NCBI RefSeq assembly: GCF_026013365.1
Contig: NZ_JAPDOE010000003.1
Coordinates: 367,231 to 431,230, forward strand
Reading direction: 5' to 3'
DNA: 64,000 nt
Source of the DNA: Paenibacillus sp. LS1
Lineage (GTDB): Bacteria; Bacillota; Bacilli; Paenibacillales; Paenibacillaceae
Below the pieces are notes generated by a model. It was given only the letters and a program-made list of their open reading frames with translations, was not told the origin of the DNA and made no database searches. Both the position numbers and the translations under genes were made by a program. Shown in pieces: positions 19,269-29,365 of the stretch. Positions within the stretch are counted from its first letter, which is position 1. Every line of letters starts with the position of its first letter.

Positions 19269-21686
19269 CTATGGCTGCATCAGATGACGATTCAGGAATT
19301 TCTCAATCGCGCGGTACAGATCAAGCTGATTCTCCACGTTTGCGAAGCCATGACCTTCATTGGTCTTTAACATATATGGCACATCGACTCCACGCTTGCG
19401 TAATGCTTCAACGATCTGGTCTGACTCGGCTTGTTTGACACGTGGATCATTAGCGCCCTGAACCACAAATAATGGAGCCTTCATCTGATCGATGTGGAAG
19501 AGTGGTGAAATGGCTGTTAACAGTTCCTTGTCCTTCTCAGGATCTCCTACACGTTCATAGAACATGCTGCGCTCCGATTCCCAGTAAGGTGGCAGTGAAT
19601 CCAGAAGCGTGAAAATGTTGGAAGGTCCGACATAGCTAATACCAGCAGCATAGACGTCCGGTGTGAATGCCAGTCCTGCCAGAGCGGCGTATCCGCCGTA
19701 AGATCCACCATAGATCGCTACGCGCTTCGGATCAACCGTTCCCTCTGCAACCAGCCAGTTCACGCCGTCTGTGAGGTCATTCTGCATGGCTTTACCCCAC
19801 TCTTTATTACCTGCATCCAAGAATTCCTTACCGTACCCCGTAGAGCCACGGAAGTTCACCTGTAGAACGGCATAGCCGCGACTTGCCAGGAATTGAATCT
19901 CAGGATTGAAGCCCCATGAATCACGAGCCCAAGGGCCACCATGTGGAACAACAACCAGTGGCAAGTCGGAAGCCTCCGCTCCTTGAGGCAGTGTCAGATA
20001 ACCATGAAGGGTTAGACCGTCACGTGACTTATACGTAATGGGCTTCATGTCCGACATTTGGCTCTCATCAATCCAAGGTGCAGCGTCAGCCAGTTTATCG
20101 AGTTTGCCTGTTTTGGAATCGTAGAAATAATACGTACCCATCGTTTTGTCGTTATAGGCTACAAACAGTACCTGGCCTTCCTCGCTTGCATTGCTAATGC
20201 TAACTTCCTTGCCTGGGACTTTCGCTTTGATATCCTGCATTAACGTTTTGAACTCTTGATCAAAGAATTCATAGTTCACTTTGTCTGTCTCATACACAGC
20301 AGCAAGAATGGTTCCCTTTTCTTTGGAAGGGATGAAACTGCTTACATCCACATCTTTATTTTCATAAACGGTTTTGGTTACCTTCTTGCTGCTTGGACTG
20401 TACTCTACAATTGCCGTTTTGTCTCGCTCCAAGTTGGACACAGCATAAATGTTTTTATTATCGTACGTGAACATGACTGGAGCAAAAGTCTCTCCCAGCT
20501 TCGTAGTCAGTAGCGGCTCAAACGGCTGATTCTCTGATTCACGATACAGCAACGAAGACACATTTCCATCGCTGGATACGGCAACACGAATGTTGCCTTC
20601 GTGATCCGTCAGCCAGCCCGTAATATTGCCTGGATTCTCTGCGGCAAGTACAGCCTCCCCAGTCTTGATGTTAACACGATACACATCGAAAATGCGTGGA
20701 TCACGCTTGTTCATGCCTACCAGAATCTCATCTGGAATATTCTCAAGCGGATCTACCAGGATGGCTCTTGTGTTAGGATACGGCGTCAGATCCTTGCTGT
20801 TTTTACCATCGATATCCGTGACATATATATGGTAATTCTCATCGCCTGCCTTATCTTGTACGTAGAGCAGCTTGTCATTGGTTGCCCAGGCAAATCCTGC
20901 AATATTACGTTCTGTTTCGCTTGTAATGCGCACAGGCTTATCCTGACCGTTTGCAGTAACTACGATATTCATACGGTTGTTCCACGGCTCCAGGTAGGCG
21001 AGATGCTTACCGTCCGGTGACATCTGGAACCCTGCCTGAGCAGGCTGTTTGAAGAAGTCCTCCAGAGGTGTAAGACCATCCGATTTCACATCGAGCCCTA
21101 GCGCGAGATACAGTGCATCTGCGAATTCGCCATGAGTCACCGATTGTTTGGCATTAAATGCACTACCTTCGATAATAAAATGCTGCTTAACCCGTGCAGC
21201 ATCATTCGCATGTACAGCTGGAATCTGATCAGAATCACTGTATACGACCTGGATTCCATTATCCTTCAATTCGAATGCACGCGTAAACAACGATGCCATT
21301 TGTGCACGTGTAAGTGGCGCATCCGGGGCATAGCCTTTAGCCTTCCCTTGAATTAATCCGCCTTGCTTCAGAGCGTAGATGGCAGACGCAGCTTCATTCT
21401 CCGGCGTAACATCTGCAAAACCTGTAAGTGCTGCAGGCGCATCCAGTTTAAGTACACGTTGCAGAATGATTGCTGCCTCCGCGCGAGTGATTGGAGTCGT
21501 TAACTCTGTGATTTCATCTATGTATCCCAGTTGCTGTAGTGTTCGTGTCGCCTTGGAAGCAATGGCCTCCGAGACTGCCGCTGTGGGTTTTACGGCTTCT
21601 GCCGCTTGTACAGCTGGTTGAATCAGTGCAATGGACATGGCTATGGTAAGCGTGAGAGCGTATACCTTTTTACCAATCGCGTTCAA
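19269..21686 (-). CDS. SLH-domain prolyl oligopeptidase-like (S9) peptidase
   Basis: A predicted secreted, wall-attached serine peptidase of 805 residues: signal peptide ending near AVQA (about 28), S-layer-homology repeats (about 45-205) that bind secondary wall polymer, a beta-propeller of WD40-like/TolB-type blades (about 215-530), and an alpha/beta-hydrolase domain. The catalytic triad is visible as Ser662 in GGSYGGY, Asp747 in GANDPRV and His779 in EGHGF. S9 enzymes of this architecture are acylaminoacyl or dipeptidyl peptidases acting on short peptides. Start is TTG with AAGGGGG at 7 nt. It sits near a peptide importer operon, so peptide scavenging is plausible. Confidence 0.92.
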   Translation of the reverse strand: MNAIGKKVYALTLTIAMSIALIQPAVQAAEAVKPTAAVSEAIASKATRTLQQLGYIDEITELTTPITRAEAAIILQRVLKLDAPAALTGFADVTPENEAASAIYALKQGGLIQGKAKGYAPDAPLTRAQMASLFTRAFELKDNGIQVVYSDSDQIPAVHANDAARVKQHFIIEGSAFNAKQSVTHGEFADALYLALGLDVKSDGLTPLEDFFKQPAQAGFQMSPDGKHLAYLEPWNNRMNIVVTANGQDKPVRITSETERNIAGFAWATNDKLLYVQDKAGDENYHIYVTDIDGKNSKDLTPYPNTRAILVDPLENIPDEILVGMNKRDPRIFDVYRVNIKTGEAVLAAENPGNITGWLTDHEGNIRVAVSSDGNVSSLLYRESENQPFEPLLTTKLGETFAPVMFTYDNKNIYAVSNLERDKTAIVEYSPSSKKVTKTVYENKDVDVSSFIPSKEKGTILAAVYETDKVNYEFFDQEFKTLMQDIKAKVPGKEVSISNASEEGQVLFVAYNDKTMGTYYFYDSKTGKLDKLADAAPWIDESQMSDMKPITYKSRDGLTLHGYLTLPQGAEASDLPLVVVPHGGPWARDSWGFNPEIQFLASRGYAVLQVNFRGSTGYGKEFLDAGNKEWGKAMQNDLTDGVNWLVAEGTVDPKRVAIYGGSYGGYAALAGLAFTPDVYAAGISYVGPSNIFTLLDSLPPYWESERSMFYERVGDPEKDKELLTAISPLFHIDQMKAPLFVVQGANDPRVKQAESDQIVEALRKRGVDVPYMLKTNEGHGFANVENQLDLYRAIEKFLNRHLMQP

Positions 21687-21807
21687 ACGATTTCCCCCTT
21701 TAAAGTGAATTACAGAATAATATGGAATTATACGTAAGTCATTTTACCATGATTAACCACGAGTTAATAGCGAGAAGAGTCGCCTTGATGATGTCCATGT
21801 TCATACG

Positions 21808-22698
21808 TTATTTCGAACCGGAGAATCCATAGTTGAACAACTTCCGCGTCTCCACAAAACGCCCTTCACGAGTATCTGTTCCAAATACAACGGAAATCAG
21901 TCTTTTGCCATCACGTTCAGCTGTCCCAACAAAATGATACCCGGAATCTTCATCATACCCGGTCTTCAATCCGTCATTCCCATCGTAAGCATACGGCCCA
22001 CCAATGGAGGACAACATCCAGTTCGTGTTACTCATGTACATTCCTTTTTGATGCATCGATACTTGCATTTGACTGGAGACTCTTAAGATATCGGGATGGT
22101 TATTCAGCAGATATCGCGCAAGCTTGCATGCATCTATAGCCGTCATTATGGTCTGCCCTTGTATTTCCGTCGGACGATTAGGACCAAGCAGCTTTTCACT
22201 CAGGCCAGTTGAATTCGTGAATTGTGTATCCTCAGAAAGCCCAATCTGAGTTGCTTTTTGGTTCATCTGTTGCACAAACTTATGCTCTGTACCACTGATG
22301 TGTTCAGCCAGAGCAACCGCTGCATCATTCGCTGAATAGACAGCTACAATCTGGAATAAATCCTTTACTGTTAATTGCTCACCCTGTTTCAGAGTCAGCT
22401 GACTCCCCCCCACCGAACTGGCGTACAGACTCACATTAACAAGATCATCCCAGCTTATATCTCCATTAATCACAGCTTCCATCACAAGCAGTTCTGTCAT
22501 CAACTTACTGACGCCCGCCGGTGCAATCTCTTCTGATCCGTTAAAATCCATTAAGATCTGTTCGGAGTTCATATCCATCAATACAGCAGATTCAGCTTTA
22601 ATTCCCGGTTTGCCTACCAGCATGTCCGGTTTCACACCTAAATATATAATGAGCAGTAGAGCCAGCAGCATACCTGCCCGTTTCCACCATTTTTTCAT
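21808..22698 (-). CDS. DacF-like PBP homologue lacking the catalytic serine
   Basis: A 296-residue S11-family D-alanyl-D-alanine carboxypeptidase fold with an N-terminal membrane anchor (about 8-20). Family motifs are S-x-x-K, SxN and KTG. SxN (YSAND) and KTG (GLKTGYDEDSG) are present. The first motif reads PAGVSKLMT instead of PASxTKxMT: the residue three before Lys65 is Gly62, not Ser. This is the nucleophile position, so D,D-carboxypeptidase activity is doubtful unless Ser64 substitutes, which the geometry makes unlikely. It also lacks the C-terminal domain of longer PBP5-type enzymes. A binding or regulatory role is possible. Confidence 0.85.
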   Translation of the reverse strand: MKKWWKRAGMLLALLLIIYLGVKPDMLVGKPGIKAESAVLMDMNSEQILMDFNGSEEIAPAGVSKLMTELLVMEAVINGDISWDDLVNVSLYASSVGGSQLTLKQGEQLTVKDLFQIVAVYSANDAAVALAEHISGTEHKFVQQMNQKATQIGLSEDTQFTNSTGLSEKLLGPNRPTEIQGQTIMTAIDACKLARYLLNNHPDILRVSSQMQVSMHQKGMYMSNTNWMLSSIGGPYAYDGNDGLKTGYDEDSGYHFVGTAERDGKRLISVVFGTDTREGRFVETRKLFNYGFSGSK

Positions 22699-22792
22699 AA
22701 GATGATCACCTCTTACCTATATAGACGAAGTGAAGAGGCATTTTGTCTGCACTTTTTTGAAAAAAAGTTAAATTTTTTTTATTTATTGGTTA

Positions 22793-22842
22793 CAAAAAAA
22801 ACATGAACCCCATACACCCATGCCAGAGTGTACAGAATTCAT
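22793..22842 (-). terminator. terminator of the peptide ABC-transporter operon
   Basis: Long imperfect stem with ATGAA/TTCAT at the base and GTACAC/GTGTAT inside, followed on the minus strand by T8. It lies 110 bp past the oppA stop. Confidence 0.75.
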
Positions 22843-22950
22843 ATTTTTAAAGACACTTTTGATCATTCTCCCAAGAGAATTCTTTACTTTAATCTAGCAA
22901 CCGACATCTTAAAGGACCCCAATCCTTACTGTCGCTAAATTAAGATTGAA

Positions 22951-24777
22951 TTACTCAGCTACAACTGCTTTGTCTGCATTAACTTGCAGGTCACTCAGGT
23001 AAATGCCTGTTCCATCACCGATTGCATAGTTCAATACACGTTTGTTAACCGGTGCTACAACTGCACGATACAGTGTAGGGAATACAGGAACTTCATCTAC
23101 CATGTATTGTTGCCATTGATTGTAGATCTCTTTACGCTTGTCTACATCAAATGCTTCAGCAGAGATACCTTGTGCCAATAACTTGTCATTCTCTTCGCTA
23201 GAGAATCTGGAGAAGTTATACAATGCATCACGGCCATACAAGCCAGATGGATCTACGTCAATACCAACGCCCCATGCTGCTTGATACACATCAATGTTCG
23301 GATCATCTTTACCTGAGTTACCTACACGATCATAGAAGCTGTTGAACTCAACCATTTCCAGATTTACTTTCAGACCAATAGCTGCCCATGATTGAACGTA
23401 GTAACGTGCCAATGGTTCAGCAGTGTCGCCACCAGTCATAGATACAAAGTTGATTTCGAGTGGTGTTCCATCCGGATTGGTACGGAATTCACCATCCAGT
23501 TTGTAACCAGCTTCTTCAAGCAATGCTTTTGCTGCTTCTGGATCATACGTTACACCCGGATTGCTGGAATCATGGAACTCTGGGTGAGACGGCGGAATCA
23601 GAGTTGTTGCATTCCAACGCAAACCGTTGTAGAAACGTTTGCCTACTTGGTCATTATCTACAGCCATCCACATTGCTTTACGAAGGTTTTTGTCACCCAT
23701 TTTTGCTTCAGCATTGCTTTCAACTTTTCCGTTCTCTTCATCCCACGTACCCAGTTTGAAACCGATGTACGTATAAGCACGATCGATTGCGCCCAGGAAT
23801 TCTACGTTGGACAAGTTAGCATTGTCTTTGTATTGATCTGTCGGGAATGCATCTACAAGGTCTACCCCGCCAGATTTCAGTTCTTGAACAACCGTTGTCG
23901 GGTTGATAACTTTCAGAGTCACTTTGTCCAGTTTTGGAGCCCCACGCCAGTAGTCTTCGTTCTTAACATAAGTTACAGACTCACCCGGAGTGATGACATC
24001 CACTTTAAATGGACCAAAACCAATTGGTTTTTCACGTACTTCTTTGGAAGAAGACATTTTCGCTACATCCATATCTCCGAAGATATGTTTAGCCAATGGA
24101 TACGTCCATACGCCACCTGTCAGCAGAGACGGAGTGGATTCTTTATACGTAATGCTGATTTGTTTGTCGCTCAGCACTTTAATACCAGAGATTGTTTTTG
24201 CTGTTCCAGCATGGAATTCTTCCATACCTACTATGCTAGTAAAGTTGGAGTCATAACGTGGACCATCATACGCTTTGTTACCAATAACTTCATAAGCAAA
24301 TTGCAGATCTTCAGCCGTTACCGGGTTGCCATCATGCCAGTTTACGTTGTCACGAATGGTCAGTGTGAACGTTTTGCCATCTTCAGATGTCTCATATGTT
24401 GCTGCACCATCATTGGTGTACACATAGTCTTTGTCCCATGTAAGTAATGGCTCATCGAACCATTGTAATACCTGAACATCCGGGTTACCGGAATAGAAGT
24501 TGTAGTTCAGTGTACCTTCAAAAGCAGTATCCGATACAAGTCCGAATGTAATCGATCCACCTTCGATCGCAGTACCTTCATTCGTTTTAACATTGTTGAA
24601 GTCTTCAATGGAGTAAACGCCCTCTTCATTAGCAGGTTTTTCCTCTGTTTTTCCCTCTTCTGTGTTGGTAGCTGGAGCTGGAGTAGCTGCTTCTTTCTCA
24701 GAGCAAGCTGCGAGCACCAATACAAAGACCAGCATCATCGTGAAAAATAGTCCCCGTGAAAATAATCCCTTTTTCAT
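22951..24777 (-). CDS. peptide ABC transporter substrate-binding lipoprotein
   Basis: An OppA/DppA-type solute-binding protein (SBP family 5) delivering oligopeptides to the OppBC permease. The 608 residues begin with a lipoprotein signal and lipobox LAAC, with the lipidated Cys at 25, then an acidic Ala/Glu linker. The family signature region around DGKTFTLTIRDNVNWHDGNPVTAEDLQFAYE is present. I start at ATG 24777, which has GGAGG at 8 nt. The longer frame to 24828 would overlap the permease gene and put 17 charged residues before the signal. Last gene of the operon, unusual because the binding protein is often first. Confidence 0.93.
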   Translation of the reverse strand: MKKGLFSRGLFFTMMLVFVLVLAACSEKEAATPAPATNTEEGKTEEKPANEEGVYSIEDFNNVKTNEGTAIEGGSITFGLVSDTAFEGTLNYNFYSGNPDVQVLQWFDEPLLTWDKDYVYTNDGAATYETSEDGKTFTLTIRDNVNWHDGNPVTAEDLQFAYEVIGNKAYDGPRYDSNFTSIVGMEEFHAGTAKTISGIKVLSDKQISITYKESTPSLLTGGVWTYPLAKHIFGDMDVAKMSSSKEVREKPIGFGPFKVDVITPGESVTYVKNEDYWRGAPKLDKVTLKVINPTTVVQELKSGGVDLVDAFPTDQYKDNANLSNVEFLGAIDRAYTYIGFKLGTWDEENGKVESNAEAKMGDKNLRKAMWMAVDNDQVGKRFYNGLRWNATTLIPPSHPEFHDSSNPGVTYDPEAAKALLEEAGYKLDGEFRTNPDGTPLEINFVSMTGGDTAEPLARYYVQSWAAIGLKVNLEMVEFNSFYDRVGNSGKDDPNIDVYQAAWGVGIDVDPSGLYGRDALYNFSRFSSEENDKLLAQGISAEAFDVDKRKEIYNQWQQYMVDEVPVFPTLYRAVVAPVNKRVLNYAIGDGTGIYLSDLQVNADKAVVAE

Positions 24778-24796
24778 GAACCTTTCCTCCCTTTTT

Positions 24797-25702
24797 TTAA
24801 CCTCTTCTTTGTCTTGCATCAGTCGCACGCTTTAGGGCTTGACCGACATTATTTATACTCAACATCAATACCAGGATCAGCACCGATGCGGGTAGCCATA
24901 TCCACCATCTGGATTCCAGGGTTTGCGGATTACGTGCATAACTTACGAGTGTTCCAAGACTAGGTGTGCTTTCGGGAAAACCAAATCCCAGGAAAGATAA
25001 CCCTGATTCGAGGCCAATGTTGGCGGCGAGATTCAATGTCATCGTTACGATGATAATGGAGCTCAGATTCGGAAGAACCTGTGAGAGCATAATCTTCAGA
25101 TGAGAAGAGCCCAATGTTTTTGAAGCTTTTACATAATCCAGTTCCCTTTCCTGCAATGCTTTGGAGCGAATCAGTCTGGCAATACCCATCCAGAGAAACG
25201 CCGTCATGATTAGAGAAAACGAGATGATATTGTATTTCGGTACTGCTGTAACAAACGCGATAACAATCATCAACATCGGAAGGATCATGAAGAAATCAAC
25301 AACACGCATAAACAGGTTGTCTATCATTCCACCGAAATAACCGGATAAAAGGCCAATTAAGATACCTATGAAGCCAGTCATTAACGTTACGATAATTCCA
25401 ATGCTCAGCGAGTTACGTGTACCGATGACCAGTTGGCCGAATACATCGCGACCTCCATAGTCCGTTCCTAGCCAATATTGTGCGGATGGTGGTTCATATA
25501 AGGCAAACAGATCCACTCGTACGATATCATCCTGATTCAGAATGAGAGACGTGCCATATACCAGCAACATGACCAAGCCCAAGAAAATGAGCGAGATTAG
25601 TGCCACCTTATCTCTGACAAGCTCCCTCCATAAAATACTTAAGCTGGAGGGGCTTTTATCAACCTTTTGTGAAGTTACAACTACCTCGTTGGCCTTGCTC
25701 AT
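24797..25702 (-). CDS. peptide ABC transporter permease (OppC type)
   Basis: An integral membrane permease of 301 residues with about six TM helices. It carries the OppC N-terminal extension domain (about 20-75), the GTDYGGRDVFGQLVIGTR entry motif and the EAA loop in RSKALQERELDYVKASKTLGSS, which contacts the ATPases. It pairs with the OppB-type permease encoded 29 bp upstream and lies 19 bp before the binding-protein start. Confidence 0.93.
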   Translation of the reverse strand: MSKANEVVVTSQKVDKSPSSLSILWRELVRDKVALISLIFLGLVMLLVYGTSLILNQDDIVRVDLFALYEPPSAQYWLGTDYGGRDVFGQLVIGTRNSLSIGIIVTLMTGFIGILIGLLSGYFGGMIDNLFMRVVDFFMILPMLMIVIAFVTAVPKYNIISFSLIMTAFLWMGIARLIRSKALQERELDYVKASKTLGSSHLKIMLSQVLPNLSSIIIVTMTLNLAANIGLESGLSFLGFGFPESTPSLGTLVSYARNPQTLESRWWIWLPASVLILVLMLSINNVGQALKRATDARQRRG

Positions 25703-25731
25703 CTTGTTTTCACCCCGAAATCTTCAAGTTC

Positions 25732-26694
25732 TTACTTGATCCGTATACGTGGATCTACAATTCCTAGAATTATGTCAGATAGCAATGCCCCGAGAATCGA
25801 AGCTACGCCATATAACAATACGAGTGCAGTCACAACGCTGAAGTCACGCAATGAGATGGAACTCAGGAACAACTGACCCATACCTGGATAACTGAATATG
25901 CTTTCGATAAATACCGTACCTCCGATAAGTCCTGTGATCTCATATCCGAAGAATGCAGCGATAGGTAATAGCGAGTTCCTCAAGATATGTCTATTGTAGA
26001 TCCGGGATTCCGAGGCGCCTTTGGCTCTCGCAGTAATAACGAATTCCTTATGCTTGATATCAATGATTTCACTACGCAGATATTGAACGGTAGATACCGT
26101 TGTAATCAGTGCCATGGATAATGCCGGTAATAACAGATGGTAGAACTTACTCATTACGTAGCTAAATGTACCTGGTGTAAGTCCAGGCGCAACACTTCCT
26201 CCTGTCGGGAACCAGCCGAAGTGGAATCCGAATATCCATACCATCACCAGTGCGAAGATAAACAATGGCGCAGCAAAGCCCAAATAGGTGTAACCCGTAA
26301 TCAACCGGTCAGACCAGGTATCGTTGTAACGACCACTGATGATACCCAGTGGGATGGCGATCAGGTAAGTCAGCACAAGTGTCGCCAATGCGAGCCAAAA
26401 TGTGTTTGCTACACGCTGACCAATCAGGTCAGTAACCGGCATTTTGAAACGGAAGGATTGTCCAAAGTCACCTTGTATGGCGTTTTTAATCCAGTCCCAA
26501 TATTGCACGTACCAGGGATTATTCAATCCCAGTCTCTCACGCTGGGCTTCCAGTGCTTTGGGATCAACGCTTGGATCAAGCAATCCGGTTAGCGCGTCGC
26601 CCGGCATGGCCTTGGCCATCAGAAAGACCAAAAGACTTAGTAAAAAGATCTGAGGGATCATTATGATAATTCTACGTACTATCGTTTTCCACAT
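25732..26694 (-). CDS. peptide ABC transporter permease (OppB type)
   Basis: The 320-residue partner permease with six predicted TM helices. It has the OppB-type N-terminal helix and periplasm-facing domain, and the EAA loop EFVITARAKGASESRIYNRHILRN. It ends in DPRIRIK, typical of OppB/DppB. It follows oppF by 7 bp. Confidence 0.94.
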   Translation of the reverse strand: MWKTIVRRIIIMIPQIFLLSLLVFLMAKAMPGDALTGLLDPSVDPKALEAQRERLGLNNPWYVQYWDWIKNAIQGDFGQSFRFKMPVTDLIGQRVANTFWLALATLVLTYLIAIPLGIISGRYNDTWSDRLITGYTYLGFAAPLFIFALVMVWIFGFHFGWFPTGGSVAPGLTPGTFSYVMSKFYHLLLPALSMALITTVSTVQYLRSEIIDIKHKEFVITARAKGASESRIYNRHILRNSLLPIAAFFGYEITGLIGGTVFIESIFSYPGMGQLFLSSISLRDFSVVTALVLLYGVASILGALLSDIILGIVDPRIRIK

Positions 26695-26701
26695 ATGGCC
26701 T

Positions 26702-27634
26702 TCAACCTTTCTGAGGTAGAGCTACTCGGTGAGTATCGGAAATGGATTGGAGCGAGTATGCAAGCCCTTCCTCATCAAAGAAATTTCGGTATGAATGTTC
26801 ATACTCGGATTTGACCTGCTGACGGAAGGCTACCATTTCCTCTCGTTTGGTTGGGTCCATATCCGGAATGGCTGCAATAAGACGTTTGGTATAGATGTGC
26901 TGCGGATTCTCGAAAATATCATCCGTTGTGCCCTGTTCTACATATCGACCTTTATACATAATTCCAATTTCATCACACATATGACGGATGATACCCAGAT
27001 CGTGACTGATGAACAGGTAAGTCAGATTCAACTCTTTTTGAATTTCCTGCATGAAGTTGAGTACCTGGGCCTGTACCGATACATCCAGTGCAGATACAGG
27101 TTCATCAGCGATGATCAGCTTAGGCTTCAATGCAATAGCCCGTGCAATGCCGATCCGCTGACGTTGTCCCCCTGAGAATTCATGCGGATATTTGTAGATT
27201 GATTCAGGACTCAGACCAACCTTTTCAAGTAATTCTCTTACTTGTCTTTTCTCCTCAGTAGCTGTCAGACGCTCATAGTTACGAAACGGCTCAGCGATAA
27301 TATCGATAACCCGCTTCTTGGGATTCAATGATGAATATGGATCTTGAAAGATCATTTGTACATCACGCTGAAGCTGCCTGTCTTTACGCCGCTCCGTAGC
27401 CAAGTTTTTCCCGTTAAATAGAATCTTTCCGTCAGTAACATGATTTAGCCCAATAATGGCTCTGCCTGTTGTTGTCTTGCCTGAACCGGACTCGCCAACC
27501 AAACCGTAGGTCTGTCCTTGTTCAATGGAGAAGCTAACATCATCAACAGCCTTTACACTGCCAATTTCCCGTTTGAGCAATCCACCGCGAATCGGAAAGT
27601 GTATCTTGAGTCCTTCTACTTCGAGTAATGCCAT
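26702..27634 (-). CDS. peptide ABC transporter ATPase (OppF type)
   Basis: One of the two cytoplasmic ATPases powering peptide import. The 310 residues have Walker A GESGSGKTT, the ABC signature LSGGQ-like FSGGQRQRIGIARA, Walker B LIIADEPVSALD and the H-loop ISHD. Start is ATG 27634 (MALLEVEGL), with GGAGG at 9 nt and immediately after the oppD stop. The longer open frame to 27832 would overlap oppD by about 190 bp and is unlikely. Confidence 0.94.
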   Translation of the reverse strand: MALLEVEGLKIHFPIRGGLLKREIGSVKAVDDVSFSIEQGQTYGLVGESGSGKTTTGRAIIGLNHVTDGKILFNGKNLATERRKDRQLQRDVQMIFQDPYSSLNPKKRVIDIIAEPFRNYERLTATEEKRQVRELLEKVGLSPESIYKYPHEFSGGQRQRIGIARAIALKPKLIIADEPVSALDVSVQAQVLNFMQEIQKELNLTYLFISHDLGIIRHMCDEIGIMYKGRYVEQGTTDDIFENPQHIYTKRLIAAIPDMDPTKREEMVAFRQQVKSEYEHSYRNFFDEEGLAYSLQSISDTHRVALPQKG

Positions 27635-27638
27635 TATG

Positions 27639-28637
27639 TTATTCCTCCTCAGCTTGATCAGGGAAATGAAAGTGCTGGTAACAGGTACACCGTACATAGT
27701 GACCTGGTGCAATTTCATGCATCTGTGGGTTCTCTTCATGAGCCGAATCACTAATCCATGGAATTCGGGCTTTGAATCGGCACCCTTTGCGAGGAAGATT
27801 TTTGAGTGAAGGCACGATGCCTTGGATGACATGCAATTTCGATCCTTCTTCAGACAGAGTGGGAATCGAGTTCAACAGTGAACGTGTATACGGATGCTTC
27901 GCATCATTCATCAGTGTGAAGATATCTGCGATTTCAACAATTTCTCCTGCATACATAACTGCAACACGATCAGCCATCTCGGCTACGACACCCAGATCAT
28001 GTGTAATCAGAATAATGCCTGCGTTAATTTCATTCTTCAGATCACGGATCAGCTCCAGAATCTGTAGTTGAATTGTAACGTCAAGCGCCGTCGTCGGTTC
28101 ATCGGCTATGAGTAGTTCTGGTTTGTTGGCAATCGCGATGGCGATGACAATTCTCTGTCTCATACCACCAGATAGTTCGTGGGGATACTGCTTATATATT
28201 TGTTCGGGACGTGGAATCCCTACCTGATTCAATAAGTGAATGACCTTTTCTCTCTTCTCTCTGGAAGATAGCTTGGACTGATGAAGTGTGAGAATCTCTT
28301 CAATCTGTTCACCAATAATCATTAGAGGATTTAGTGCGGACAATGGGTCCTGAAAAATCATGCCCATTTCTTTGCCGCGTAGCTTGTTTAACTTGCTCGG
28401 GGAGATGTTGGCAATATCTTGTCCTTTATAGAGAATCTGGCCTTCGATTTTTGCTTTGTTATGCAGACCCATAAGAGAGAATGCAAAAGCACTTTTACCC
28501 GACCCGGATTCACCTACAATCGCCAACACTTCATTTTTCTTCACCGTAAGGTTAACGTGATCCACTGCTGCGTAATAGTCATCTTCAATTCTGAATGATG
28601 TTGTTAGATTTCTGACTTCCAATAGCTCTGTATTCAA
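27639..28637 (-). CDS. peptide ABC transporter ATPase (OppD type)
   Basis: The second ATPase, 332 residues: Walker A GESGSGKSAF, signature LSGGMRQRIVIAIAIA, Walker B LLIADEPTTALD, H-loop THDLG. A C-terminal oligopeptide/dipeptide transporter domain (about 235-320) ends with a Cys pair near VRCTCYQ. The start is uncertain: no ATG fits the family. TTG at 28637 has AGGGTGA at 5 nt; an in-frame GTG three codons earlier is an alternative. First gene of the oppD-oppF-oppB-oppC-oppA operon. Confidence 0.92.
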   Translation of the reverse strand: MNTELLEVRNLTTSFRIEDDYYAAVDHVNLTVKKNEVLAIVGESGSGKSAFAFSLMGLHNKAKIEGQILYKGQDIANISPSKLNKLRGKEMGMIFQDPLSALNPLMIIGEQIEEILTLHQSKLSSREKREKVIHLLNQVGIPRPEQIYKQYPHELSGGMRQRIVIAIAIANKPELLIADEPTTALDVTIQLQILELIRDLKNEINAGIILITHDLGVVAEMADRVAVMYAGEIVEIADIFTLMNDAKHPYTRSLLNSIPTLSEEGSKLHVIQGIVPSLKNLPRKGCRFKARIPWISDSAHEENPQMHEIAPGHYVRCTCYQHFHFPDQAEEE

Positions 28638-28852
28638 ATCAATCACCCTAACCCCATAATTTCCGTAGATTGTATTCGTGTGTAGAGGAATGCATCCACT
28701 GTATATTTCCAAGTTCTTGAAGATAACGAACAATAGCTTATACAAAATACCAAATCTTTAGGAGAAACAAGTTTAAGAGACTTTTATTTAGACCATTGGT
28801 CAATTAATGTTGATAAATCCTAGCGGAATTATATTACAAAATAATTAATGTA

Positions 28853-28881
28853 ATCATACGTGTAATTTTAGCTAACGTCAA
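28853..28881 (-). promoter_or_regulatory. sigma-A promoter of the peptide transporter operon
   Basis: Minus strand: -35 TTGACG (28876-28881), 17 bp, -10 TATGAT (28853-28858). The leader is about 200 nt long and contains the perfect palindrome GACCATTGGTC at 28791-28801, a possible operator. Confidence 0.65.
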
Positions 28882-29290
28882 TGCTTATTTTGAGATTTTT
28901 GGTATAAATGTTTTTTATACCACAGATTTGGATATTAGTAATACTATAAAGGTATATAGCAAGGGATTTGAGAGGCCGTAACATGCTTTTAACTATGAGG
29001 TGGGAATAATAAAATGATCATCTCATTATATATATTACATAATAATTACATGAGATGTATATGTGTATGTTGAGATAAGTAGATATTCTTAATTTTGTGT
29101 GAGGTAAATGTTATATGTGTGAGTATTAACTATTTTTGAACGATAGCTGAAATCTATTTAATCGGAGCCGTTAACCTTGCATTTGAAATAATGTAAACTC
29201 GCGAAGTAAAAAATCTAGTTATTATAGTATAGTTTTATTTATTTGCTGATGTAAAGACCAAATTGTCATCTTTTATCATTTATTTTACAA
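28882..29290. other. AT-rich intergenic region, no gene seen
   Basis: About 400 bp of strongly AT-rich sequence with stops in all frames. It holds a loose inverted repeat (ATCTCAT/ATGAGAT near 29020-29055) but no ORF, RNA or clear second promoter. Confidence 0.5.
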
Positions 29291-29292
29291 AA

Positions 29293-29328
29293 GAAAGAAA
29301 AAAGCCCTGCAAAATGCAGAGCTTTTTT
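29293..29328 (-). terminator. terminator of the CwlK-like gene
   Basis: Stem AAAGC-C-CTGC / GCAG-A-GCTTT with A-tract and T-tract on both sides, so it could work in both directions. It lies 38 bp past the stop at 29366. Confidence 0.8.
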
Positions 29329-29365
29329 AATATTTATTCATATAAGTGTATATTAAATACCTTTT

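Noticed and set aside
23392..24447. 351-residue plus-strand frame antisense to the peptide-binding lipoprotein
   Set aside because: Cys/Phe/Arg-rich composition typical of a complementary-strand artefact; the minus-strand gene is certain.
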